Part shown: in pieces, positions 1 through 5,915 of the stretch | Numbering within the stretch: the stretch's first letter is position 1 | Layout: every line of letters starts with the position of its first letter | DNA from: Candidatus Bathyarchaeota archaeon | GTDB taxonomy: Archaea > Thermoproteota > Bathyarchaeia > Bathyarchaeales > UBA233 | Length of the DNA stretch: 5,968 bases | Reading direction: 5' to 3' | NCBI GenBank assembly: GCA_004376975.1 | Contig: SOJA01000042.1 | Location: forward strand, 1 to 5,968 | Notes under the pieces: generated by a model | The model's input: only the letters and a program-made list of their open reading frames with translations | What the model was told of the DNA's origin: nothing | Databases searched by the model: none | Position numbers and translations under genes: made by a program

Positions 1-78
1 TCAGGTTCTAAGGGTCGACAGTTTTCGACCGTCCTCTCAGCCGGGTCTTATCCCAGCTCCCCTAAACCTTCTAAGGGT
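1..78 (-). ncRNA. TPP (thiamine pyrophosphate) riboswitch, 5' part of aptamer, cut by window edge
   Basis: Read on the minus strand, this stretch carries the conserved THI-element blocks in the right order: GGGGAGC (62-56), GGCUGAGA (42-35) and ACCCUUAGAACCUGA (15-1). Helices also form. P2 pairs AGGG (63-60) with CCCU (14-11). P3 pairs GCUGGG (57-52) with CCCGGC (45-40), with one G-U pair. The optional P3a hairpin pairs GACGGU (33-28) with ACUGUC (22-17) around a CGAAA loop. UGAGA (39-35) is the pyrimidine-binding T-loop of the family. The second half (P4/P5, the pyrophosphate sensor, and the 3' strand of P1) lies beyond position 1. In the family, TPP binding lowers expression of thiamine synthesis or uptake genes, so the gene to the left on this strand should be such a gene. 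Its identity cannot be seen. Loss of function cannot be excluded without the missing half. Confidence 0.9.
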
Positions 79-89
79 AAGTGTTATTT

Positions 90-110
90 ATCGGTATATT
101 TATTTTTCCT
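90..110. promoter_or_regulatory. Divergent TATA-like promoter between the TPP riboswitch transcript and valS
   Basis: Only about 60 bases separate the riboswitch from valS. The AT-rich core TATATTTA (95-102) reads as a TATA box on plus and as TAAATATA on minus. On minus it is preceded by a purine-rich GGAAAAA block (109-103), which resembles a BRE. The usual archaeal spacing of about 25 bases puts a leftward start near 72-75, at the 5' end of the aptamer. It puts a rightward start near 123-127, giving valS a leader of roughly 12-16 bases. That one box serves both directions is inferred from spacing. A second weaker minus-strand candidate, GATAAATA (92-85), would start inside the aptamer and is less likely. 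Confidence 0.45.
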
Positions 111-138
111 AAGGCTTAAGCGTGTTTAGGATGTTGTA

Positions 139-2607
139 ATGATGAAGCAGTTGCTGCCTAAGAAATTCAATATTCGTAAGATTGAAGAGGAGTGGCAGAA
201 GAAATGGGAAGAGATGGGTGTCTACCGTTTTGACTGGAATGATAAGACACGCCCAACGTTTAGTATTGACACGCCGCCTCCTTATCCCTCAGGTGAATTT
301 CATATGGGCAATGTGTTGAATTGGACATATTTTGACATAGCAGCCAGATACAAACGTATGAGAGGCTACAATGTTTTCTTCCCTCAAGGATGGGACTGTC
401 ACGGATTGGGTATAGAAGTTGAAGTTGAACGAACACATAATGTTAAGAAAAGAGATGTGTCGCCAGACAAGTTTCGGAAATGGTGTGAGCAAACAATTGA
501 GAAATACATAGTCATGATGAAGAACAGTATAATTCGTTTAGGCTGCAGCGTGGACTGGTCAACAGAATACCGCACAATGAATTCAGAGTATTGGAAGCTT
601 ACGCAACTAAGCTTTGTAATGTCATATACGAAAGGCTTCATTTATCAAGGCACATATCCAGTGAATTGGTGTCCCCGTTGTGAAACGGCAATCGCAGATG
701 CAGAGGTGGATTATGAACAGCGGGAAGGCACACTACACTACATTAGGTTTCCCTTAGAAAACAATAGAGAACACTTGCTCATAGCAACTACGCGTCCAGA
801 ACTTTTGCAGGCATGTGTCGTTGTTGCAGTACATCCAACAGATGACCGCTACAGAAAATACATAGGAAAAAAAGTACACGTGCCAATTGCTAACGGCGTA
901 GTTGGAATTATTCCAGATGAAATGGTTGAGCCTTCCTTCGGCACTGGTGTAGTGATGATATGTACGTACGGAGACAAGGCAGATGTAAAAACAGTGTTAA
1001 AAAACAAGCTTCCAGTGATCATGATATTAACTGAAAACGGGAAGTTAAATGAGAAAGGCGGCAAATACAATGGGTTGTCAACGGTAGAAGCAAAAAAGGC
1101 CATTGTGAAAGACCTTGAAGCTGCTGGTCTATTAGAGAAAATCGAGAGTCTTCAACAAGAAATTGGTGTATGCGCGAGGTGCGGAACACCAGTAGAGATT
1201 CTTGAACGTAAACAATGGTTCATGAAAACGCGAGTGCTAACAGATAAGGTTGTGGAAGCTGCAAACGAGGTAAAATGGTATCCGAATTACATGAAAAACC
1301 GCTTAATAGACTGGGCTCGGTCCCTTGACTGGGACTGGGTAATAAGCCGCCAAAGAGTTTTCGGCACACCAATACCCATATGGTACTGCAAAAAATGCGG
1401 CGAAATAATCCTCGCCAAAGAAAGCTGGGTTCCAGTAGATCCTAAGATGGAAAAGCCAAAAATAGAAAAATGTCCGAAATGTGGAAGCACTGAATTTATT
1501 TCAGAAACGGATGTTTTTGACACATGGATGGATTCGTCAATCACATGTGCAGTGCACGCTGGCTGGCCGAACCGTGAAGATTGGAGAGGACTATTTCCAG
1601 CTGATATGCATCCCTCAGGCATAGACATTATACGCACGTGGGCATATTACCTTATGGTCAGACATCTAGTATTGTTTAACGAGAAGCCGTACAAAAGCTG
1701 TTTAATCAACGGAATGGTCTTAGGTGCAGACGGCAGAAAAATGAGCAAATCCCTGAAAAACTACGTTGCCGCTCCAGAGGTTCTAGACAAGTATGGTGCT
1801 GACGCTTCTAGGCAGTGGGCTGCAGCAGGTGGTACAACAGGTTCAGACATACCCTTCCGCTGGCCAGATGTTGAATATGGATGGCGCTTCCTAATTAAGC
1901 TGTGGAATGCTTCGCGTTTTGTAAGTAATCAGTTGAAAAATTATAGACCGAATGAAAATGCGGAGTATATACTTCAGCCCCTGGACAAATGGATTTTAAG
2001 CAAGGCTGAAAAGCTAACGAAGAAAGTGACTGACGCTCTAGAGAGATGTCAGATTAACATTGCTATGGAGGAAATCCGTAACTTCACGTGGCATGTTTTC
2101 TGCGATTGCTACCTAGAAGCTGTAAAAGACAGATTGTATAAGCCGGAGCTTTACGGAGAAGAGAAGAAAAAAGCAGCGCAATACACGCTGTACACAGTTT
2201 TATATAGAGTTCTGCAGCTTCTGGCACCGGTAACGCCGTACGTAACTGAGGAGCTTTATCATCTGATGTATGCAGAAGAGAAGAGTTACAGTAGCATACA
2301 CTTGTCTCCTTGGCCAACGCTGGATGAAAAACATGTAGATGAAGAAGCAGAAAAGCATGGAGACTTGATAATGGCAGTGGTAATCGGGGTTAGGAGGGAA
2401 AAAGCTGAGAAACGGATGCCATTAAACACACAGGTTAAGAAATTAACGATTTATGCGGGAAATAAAGAGAGTGCTTCCATCATAGATGAGGGAAAAGAAG
2501 ACATAATTGGAACGTGTAAAATCGCGGAAATTGAAGTCTTACCCAAAAAAGGTGAAGGCAGAGATATACAAGGATACTCTAATACCCGATTCACCACTGA
2601 ATATTAA
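139..2607 (+). CDS. valS: Valyl-tRNA synthetase, archaeal type
   Basis: Cytoplasmic class I aminoacyl-tRNA synthetase that charges tRNA-Val with valine using ATP and hydrolyses mischarged threonyl-tRNA. The protein has 822 residues, within the usual archaeal range. The HIGH motif appears as HMGN (55-58) after a PPPYPSG stretch, and KMSKS is at 534-538. The editing (CP1) domain follows, with ATTRPE at 216-221 and GTGVV at 268-272, then an Asp at 279 in the position expected for editing. Four CxxC pairs (178/181, 345/348, 417/420, 445/448) fit two zinc knuckles. DWDWVISRQR begins at 397. The helical anticodon-binding domain spans about 615-740, and a short alpha/beta tail ends the protein, without the C-terminal coiled coil of bacterial ValRS. 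ATG codons stand at 139 and 142, with an in-frame stop at 127, so the start is fixed to within one codon. No strong Shine-Dalgarno sequence is visible. IleRS is less likely because of the zinc pattern and editing motifs. Confidence 0.97.
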   Translation: MMKQLLPKKFNIRKIEEEWQKKWEEMGVYRFDWNDKTRPTFSIDTPPPYPSGEFHMGNVLNWTYFDIAARYKRMRGYNVFFPQGWDCHGLGIEVEVERTHNVKKRDVSPDKFRKWCEQTIEKYIVMMKNSIIRLGCSVDWSTEYRTMNSEYWKLTQLSFVMSYTKGFIYQGTYPVNWCPRCETAIADAEVDYEQREGTLHYIRFPLENNREHLLIATTRPELLQACVVVAVHPTDDRYRKYIGKKVHVPIANGVVGIIPDEMVEPSFGTGVVMICTYGDKADVKTVLKNKLPVIMILTENGKLNEKGGKYNGLSTVEAKKAIVKDLEAAGLLEKIESLQQEIGVCARCGTPVEILERKQWFMKTRVLTDKVVEAANEVKWYPNYMKNRLIDWARSLDWDWVISRQRVFGTPIPIWYCKKCGEIILAKESWVPVDPKMEKPKIEKCPKCGSTEFISETDVFDTWMDSSITCAVHAGWPNREDWRGLFPADMHPSGIDIIRTWAYYLMVRHLVLFNEKPYKSCLINGMVLGADGRKMSKSLKNYVAAPEVLDKYGADASRQWAAAGGTTGSDIPFRWPDVEYGWRFLIKLWNASRFVSNQLKNYRPNENAEYILQPLDKWILSKAEKLTKKVTDALERCQINIAMEEIRNFTWHVFCDCYLEAVKDRLYKPELYGEEKKKAAQYTLYTVLYRVLQLLAPVTPYVTEELYHLMYAEEKSYSSIHLSPWPTLDEKHVDEEAEKHGDLIMAVVIGVRREKAEKRMPLNTQVKKLTIYAGNKESASIIDEGKEDIIGTCKIAEIEVLPKKGEGRDIQGYSNTRFTTEY

Positions 2608-2710
2608 CCTAGCCACAGCTGATGTATGCGCGCGCTACTTAGGCCACGGATAACCATTAAGAGAAGAAGACATTAGAAAGGTTTTCCAAGAAAGACTGAA
2701 AGCCGCATAA
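2552..2710 (+). pseudogene. Possible decayed small ORF downstream of valS, one in-frame stop
   Basis: Just after valS, in the +1 frame relative to it, a protein-like reading runs from the last valS codons to a TAA at 2708-2710. It is interrupted only by a TAA at 2651-2653. The part free of valS reads NLATADVCARYLGHG, stop, PLREEDIRKVFQERLKAA; the second half looks like a charged amphipathic helix. The only plausible in-frame start is a GTG at 2552 inside valS, without a convincing ribosome site. It could be a small gene killed by one nonsense change, the tail of a gene lost by rearrangement, or chance. The first 55 bases are also valS coding sequence and say nothing independent. I do not recognise the family. 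Confidence 0.3.
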
Positions 2711-2730
2711 TCGGAGCAAATCATGAGAAG

Positions 2731-2740
2731 TCTTTTTTTA
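2731..2740 (+). terminator. Oligo-T run, candidate archaeal terminator for the valS transcript
   Basis: A run of seven T (2733-2739) lies about 125 bases after the valS stop and about 45 bases before the nadX promoter candidate. Archaeal RNA polymerase often terminates at such T-runs without a stable hairpin, and I see no convincing GC stem just upstream. The position between two same-strand genes supports separate transcripts. Confidence 0.4.
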
Positions 2741-2775
2741 TGGAGAAAGTCAACATGGCGAATCTGTTAAAAACG

Positions 2776-2792
2776 TGAAGAAGCTTTTATTC
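2776..2792 (+). promoter_or_regulatory. TATA-like promoter candidate for nadX
   Basis: GCTTTTATTC (2783-2792) is preceded by purine-rich GTGAAGAA, a BRE-like flank. Initiation about 25 bases downstream, near 2815, would leave a leader of around 30 bases before the ATG at 2847. The rest of the 2711-2846 spacer holds no gene that I can support. Confidence 0.35.
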
Positions 2793-2846
2793 AGATAGAG
2801 GGAAATATTGTCGTATCTGCTCAGTAATGATTTGAAGATGAAGTAG

Positions 2847-3587
2847 ATGAAGAAAATTGGGATTATAGGGTGTGGAGCAATAGGCACGATAATTTCAGGA
2901 GCCTTTGAAAAGGGAATTGTCAAATGTGATGAGTTAATTCTTTATGATTATAATATAGAGAAAGCTGAAAAACTCCAGAAGTTGTTGCATGTTCCAGTCA
3001 CGGTTGTTGAAAGCCTTGACGAGATGATTGAACTTAGACCCCTAATTATCGTGGAGGCTGCATCACAGCAGGCTGTTAGAGACTACATAAGCAAGATTTT
3101 AGCGGAAAACATCGAGCTAATAGTTATGAGCGTAGGGGCTCTTCCAGACTTACACGTAAAAAGCAACAAACTTCACATACCGTCAGGCGCCATCGGTGGT
3201 TTAGATGCCATTTCCAGCGCTGCATTAGCAGGAATCGATGAGGTCATATTAACCACAAGGAAAAATCCCCAAGCTCTGGAAATGGACAATCAAGAAGAAA
3301 AACTGGTGTATGAAGGGACTGCTGAAGAAGCTGCTCGGCTTTTTCCAAGGGGCATGAATATCGCAGCTACCTTGGCTTTAACTATTCAGCCTCAAAAAGT
3401 CAAAGTGAAAGTAATTTCAGACCCGAAAGTGAACAGGAATGTGCATGAAATCAAAATTAAATGGAAACTTGGCGATATGCTTCTAAAATTTGCAAACGAT
3501 CCACATCCGGAAAATCCAAGGACAAGCGCACTGGCCTCATGGTCCGCGATAAATTTGATAAAAGAGCTTTTGGAAAAATGCACTTAA
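2847..3587 (+). CDS. nadX: L-aspartate dehydrogenase
   Basis: Oxidises L-aspartate to iminoaspartate with NAD(P)+. This is the first step of de novo NAD synthesis, and the product is passed to quinolinate synthase NadA. The 246 residues match the family size. An N-terminal Rossmann fold opens with GCGAIG (8-13); EAASQQAV (70-77) belongs to the cofactor domain; IPSGAIGGLDAISSAALAGI (111-130) is the family signature. SDPKVNRNVHEI (191-202) and NDPHPENPRTS (217-227) build the active site, with His220 the expected catalytic residue. The ATG at 2847 directly follows an in-frame TAG (2844-2846), and the Rossmann motif begins at the usual distance, so the start is secure. There is no clear Shine-Dalgarno sequence. 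nadA and nadC are not in the window, so the gene stands apart from the rest of its pathway here. It converges with the next minus-strand ORF, with a two-base gap between stops. A homoserine or other small dehydrogenase is unlikely given the signature. Confidence 0.93.
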   Translation: MKKIGIIGCGAIGTIISGAFEKGIVKCDELILYDYNIEKAEKLQKLLHVPVTVVESLDEMIELRPLIIVEAASQQAVRDYISKILAENIELIVMSVGALPDLHVKSNKLHIPSGAIGGLDAISSAALAGIDEVILTTRKNPQALEMDNQEEKLVYEGTAEEAARLFPRGMNIAATLALTIQPQKVKVKVISDPKVNRNVHEIKIKWKLGDMLLKFANDPHPENPRTSALASWSAINLIKELLEKCT

Positions 3588-3589
3588 CT

Positions 3590-3877
3590 TTAGGTTTTCA
3601 TTCCGGTTTCCACGTCTATCCAGAGTTTTTCACCTATCTTCTTGTAACCAATTTTTTCGTAAACTCTGGTTGCTGAGTAATTATCCATTCTTGCAAATAG
3701 CGGTTTTCCACCATCATTCCATTCAGTCGAAGCAGTTCCGAAGTTCGAAAAGCCGTCAATATACTTGCGAAGCGCGTCAGCTACGGGTTTCGGAAGGGAA
3801 GACTGTGCAGCATGATTCATGAAGACCTTGTTTTTGGCTATTGGAATTTGCTCACGAATCTTCTCTATGTTCTCCAT
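3590..3877 (-). pseudogene. Chimeric ORF: class V aminotransferase N-terminus joined to GNAT acetyltransferase C-terminus
   Basis: The ORF is open for 95 codons but cannot be a complete member of either parent family. Residues 1 to about 53 read like the start of a class V (cysteine-desulfurase-like) aminotransferase: IREQIPIAKNKVFMNHAA, then LPKPVADALRKYI and a Gly-rich to TEW segment. Residues from about 56 to 95 read like the end of a GNAT acetyltransferase: GGKPLFARMDN, then ATRVYEKIGYKKIGEKLWID. The join lies near 3708-3721, next to a short GGAATG/GAATGG repeat. The PLP-binding lysine domain of the first family and the acetyl-CoA loop of the second are both absent, so neither activity is expected. 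The likely origin is a deletion that removed the end of one minus-strand gene and the beginning of its downstream neighbour, keeping the frame. ATG at 3877 is preceded by a purine-rich AAGGGAAAG. It may still be transcribed. Assembly error is the alternative. Confidence 0.65.
3652..3657 (+). terminator. T6 run, weak terminator candidate for nadX
   Basis: This is the first run of six T on the plus strand after the nadX stop, about 65 bases downstream. It lies inside the convergent minus-strand ORF at 3590-3877. If used, the 3' ends of the two transcripts overlap. No hairpin supports it. Confidence 0.2.
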
Positions 3878-3928
3878 GTAGGCTTTCCCTTCGCATTTTT
3901 CGTTGGCAACCTAAATCAGCAGTATTAC

Positions 3929-3936
3929 TATTAAAG
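3929..3936 (-). promoter_or_regulatory. TATA-like box upstream of the chimeric ORF
   Basis: On the minus strand this reads CTTTAATA, about 52 bases before the ATG at 3877. With a 25-base offset the transcript would start near 3905 and have a leader of under 30 bases. It is probably the original promoter of the aminotransferase gene, kept together with its 5' end. Confidence 0.3.
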
Positions 3937-3947
3937 TTTCAAGGGTT

Positions 3948-3989
3948 GTGTAACACTAGTGAATTGATCGTTGTTACAACGCTAACGCT
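3948..3989. repeat. Cluster of short palindromes and a tandem hexamer
   Basis: Within about 40 non-coding bases there are GTGT-A-ACAC (3948-3956), the perfect 8-base palindrome CACTAGTG (3954-3961), CGTTGT-T-ACAACG (3969-3981, 6-base arms with one central base) and a tandem AACGCT AACGCT (3978-3989). The first and third share GTTGT followed by TA and CA elements. The cluster lies just upstream of the TATA-like box of the chimeric ORF and downstream of the methyltransferase gene. It could be a regulator site or part of a 3' end. The rest of 3878-4061 shows nothing else that I can support. Confidence 0.4.
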
Positions 3990-4061
3990 GTTCGAAGGAT
4001 AGAATGAATTCATGGCTAAATATCTTACAGAAAACATAATGAGAAGCAATTTTTGTGTGAA

Positions 4062-4817
4062 CTAAACCGACGGAGCTTCCACGTAATTTTGCTTTGGAGT
4101 ACTTGTCGAACGAAACTTGGGAATAAACCTGCCTGTTTTCCTTTGGTAACTGATGTATTCATCACCGAAACGCTGAATCAGAAGCCTCTCCTCGCTGAGG
4201 GTGACGTAGCAGTACCCTGGGATCGCGATAAGTGGGAAAACCGTAAACATGTTGGGCCACAAAAAGAGAAGACCTAGAAACATGAGGAAGTAGCCGAGAT
4301 ATGATGGATGTCGAACGTAACGGTAGGGACCAAAAGTGATAAGCCTTTGGCTCGTCGGCATCTCCCAAGAAACGGCGTATCTTCCTCGAACAATCACGCT
4401 CCAAACGAAGAGACAATACCCTGCTGATGTGAAAACCAAGCCTGTGACTTGCATGGCAAACATAGGCGGAAGTTGAAAGAGGAAAGGAAAATCGTATACT
4501 GCGAAGGTCAAGCCTGTGAAAACCAGAAGCAAATAAGAGAGCACTTCTAGAAAGTAAACCATTGTTCCGATAGCCGCTAGGCTCATAACAAAACCGGCGG
4601 GGCGTTCAACCTCCGCATATGCCTTCTCAACCCTCCTAAACCTCTGGCCTACTAGAATGTTATGCACGTTAACTGAGAAGAAAAACACTAAGCAAACAAG
4701 AAGAAACACAGCCATAAAAGTTTCAGTCAGCAATGATTCTGTTTGAAGAATGTAGCCGCTTGCAAGCCTGAGTGAAGCAGTGTTTACTTGCATCCTTTTC
4801 AACTGAATGACGCCCAC
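4062..4817 (-). CDS. Integral membrane methyltransferase, isoprenylcysteine carboxyl methyltransferase / PEMT family
   Basis: A 251-residue protein with several hydrophobic segments: about 31-50, 75-104 (perhaps two helices), 117-142 and 173-205. The conserved C-terminal block of the ICMT/phospholipid methyltransferase superfamily is clear: GPYRYVRHPSYLG (163-175), then EERLL (209-213) and FGDEYISYQRKTGRFIP (217-233). This block binds S-adenosylmethionine at the membrane face. Members methylate prenylated cysteine carboxyls or lipid head groups; which substrate applies here cannot be told, and archaeal members are mostly uncharacterised. The first available start is a GTG at 4817, which overlaps the upstream deacetylase gene by 19 bases. 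An ATG at 4793 (residue 9) would start just after the deacetylase stop and is nearly as plausible; neither has a well-spaced Shine-Dalgarno sequence. Both options imply cotranscription and translational coupling. The stop is TAG. Confidence 0.85.
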   Translation of the reverse strand: MGVIQLKRMQVNTASLRLASGYILQTESLLTETFMAVFLLVCLVFFFSVNVHNILVGQRFRRVEKAYAEVERPAGFVMSLAAIGTMVYFLEVLSYLLLVFTGLTFAVYDFPFLFQLPPMFAMQVTGLVFTSAGYCLFVWSVIVRGRYAVSWEMPTSQRLITFGPYRYVRHPSYLGYFLMFLGLLFLWPNMFTVFPLIAIPGYCYVTLSEERLLIQRFGDEYISYQRKTGRFIPKFRSTSTPKQNYVEAPSV

Positions 4818-5878
4818 TTTTTCTTCAGTAACCTTTTCAACTCGCTTATCGTGTTTTCAACCTTTCTATAGCAACCAGGGGATTCTCTTGGCGGAGTATA
4901 AGGGTCTCTAACGCGGATTTCTTTTAACCCAACAACACCGGCAGTGAGGGCATACCAACAAAGCGGTAAGACTGTTGGATTGTACCCGCTTGCAGGCATT
5001 AAAACAAGTTTTCCATTGCAGACCTTGTCTGCAGTCGTCCTAATTGTACGAGACAAATCAAAAAAACCTTCAACAGTCAACCTCAAGTTTCCAAGAGTGT
5101 CTGCAAAATGCGGGTCGCTCCCCCCATTAGCAATAATTATTTCAGGATTGAACTCTTCAGCTAAAGGAACAAAAACCTCGTCTAAAACATAATGGTACGT
5201 TTTGTCACCTGTTCCAGGAGGCAACGGGACATTAACGTTGTAACCTTCCCCTTTGCCTTCTCCAATCTGCCAAGCGAATCCTGTTCCTGGATAAATTGTA
5301 CGGGGATCTTGATGCACAGAAATATACAGTACACTAGGGTCCTTGTAGTAAATGTCACTTGTGCCATTTCCGAAGTGAACATCATAGTCTAATATTAAGA
5401 AACGCTCCACATGATACTTGTCTCTTAAATGTTCAACTAAGATTGCTACGTCGTTGAATAAGCAGAATCCGCCACCATAATTTCTTCCGGCGTGATGATA
5501 TCCTCCACCTAACGAGATTCCTCGTTTTGCTTTCCTGTCATAAATTGATTCGCTGCAAGTAATTGCGCCGCCAGTAATAAGCATCGCAGCTTCAAGAATC
5601 TTCTGAGAGACTGGTGTTTCAATATCATAGGGTTTATCTTCCTTGGCTAAACGAAGAATAAGATCCACATAACTCGTTTCGTGAACGCTCAAGAGATCTT
5701 TCTTCGAAGCTGGCTGAGGTTCAACAAGAACCACATCAGAAAGATCGAGCAAGCTTTGCTGTTTAAAGAATTTCATAACGTTGACAAATCTATCTCCCCT
5801 AAAGGGGTGTCCCTCACCTAAATCATACTGCTTAAATTTTTCGTGAAAAGTTATGACAACTTTTTCAGCCAACCGCAT
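4799..5878 (-). CDS. Histone deacetylase family protein (zinc-dependent deacetylase / amidohydrolase, AcuC-like)
   Basis: A 359-residue arginase/deacetylase-fold protein, the normal length for prokaryotic members. Numbered from the ATG, the active site is intact. GGGYHHAGRNYGGGFCLFND (124-143) carries the His128/His129 pair. LDYDVHFGNGT (163-173) supplies the zinc ligands Asp166 and His168. NGGSDPHFADTLG (251-263) supplies the third ligand, Asp255. SGYNPT (297-302) holds the transition-state Tyr299. Known relatives remove acetyl groups from protein lysines, acetylpolyamines or similar small amides, so the substrate is open. In archaea, chromatin proteins or acetyl-CoA synthetase are possible targets. 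The residue after the zinc-ligand His is Phe, where many HDACs have a second His. A GTG sits immediately before the ATG (5881), so the start could be one codon longer. It is the first gene of a two-gene unit with the overlapping membrane methyltransferase. Confidence 0.93.
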   Translation of the reverse strand: MRLAEKVVITFHEKFKQYDLGEGHPFRGDRFVNVMKFFKQQSLLDLSDVVLVEPQPASKKDLLSVHETSYVDLILRLAKEDKPYDIETPVSQKILEAAMLITGGAITCSESIYDRKAKRGISLGGGYHHAGRNYGGGFCLFNDVAILVEHLRDKYHVERFLILDYDVHFGNGTSDIYYKDPSVLYISVHQDPRTIYPGTGFAWQIGEGKGEGYNVNVPLPPGTGDKTYHYVLDEVFVPLAEEFNPEIIIANGGSDPHFADTLGNLRLTVEGFFDLSRTIRTTADKVCNGKLVLMPASGYNPTVLPLCWYALTAGVVGLKEIRVRDPYTPPRESPGCYRKVENTISELKRLLKKKWASFS

Positions 5879-5906
5879 CACTTTCAGGTTAGAATAAGAA
5901 AACGGT

Positions 5907-5915
5907 CAATAAAAA
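5907..5915 (-). promoter_or_regulatory. TATA-like promoter candidate for the deacetylase-methyltransferase operon
   Basis: On minus this reads TTTTTATTG, about 30 bases before the ATG at 5878. The standard offset would place the transcript start near 5885, giving a nearly leaderless mRNA, in keeping with the lack of a good ribosome site. A second AT-rich candidate, CTATAATTAG (5947-5938 on minus), would give a leader of about 40 bases. The remainder of 5882-5968 shows no gene. Confidence 0.35.

Noticed and set aside
1..78. tRNA or other structured RNA on the plus strand
   Set aside because: The plus strand gives no cloverleaf or T-arm, whereas the minus strand matches the TPP element block for block.
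784..984. Altered editing site in ValRS (TTRPELL and a TYGDKAD segment instead of the bacterial TTRPETM and HD forms)
   Set aside because: As far as I recall these forms are usual in archaeal ValRS, and the key Asp is present, so this is not a defect.
2723..2770. Small plus-strand ORF of 15 codons across the T-run
   Set aside because: The T-run is explained better as a terminator, and the peptide is rich in Trp and Arg with no coding signal.
3461..3676. Plus-strand 71-codon frame overlapping the nadX end
   Set aside because: It is a shadow of nadX in another frame and then antisense to the chimeric ORF, with no recognisable content.
3939..4064. Possible TAG readthrough (pyrrolysine) extending the methyltransferase by about 40 codons
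   Set aside because: The extension is open to a TGA at 3939, but that length is expected by chance. The protein already ends normally after its conserved block, and no Pyl genes are in the window.
4011..4064. Small plus-strand ORF starting ATGGCTAAATATC, 17 codons
   Set aside because: Too short, without a ribosome site or homology, and the region is better read as non-coding.
4053..4277. Plus-strand open frame of 74 codons at the end of the methyltransferase gene
   Set aside because: It lies almost wholly antisense to the conserved methyltransferase motifs, and its translation resembles no protein family.
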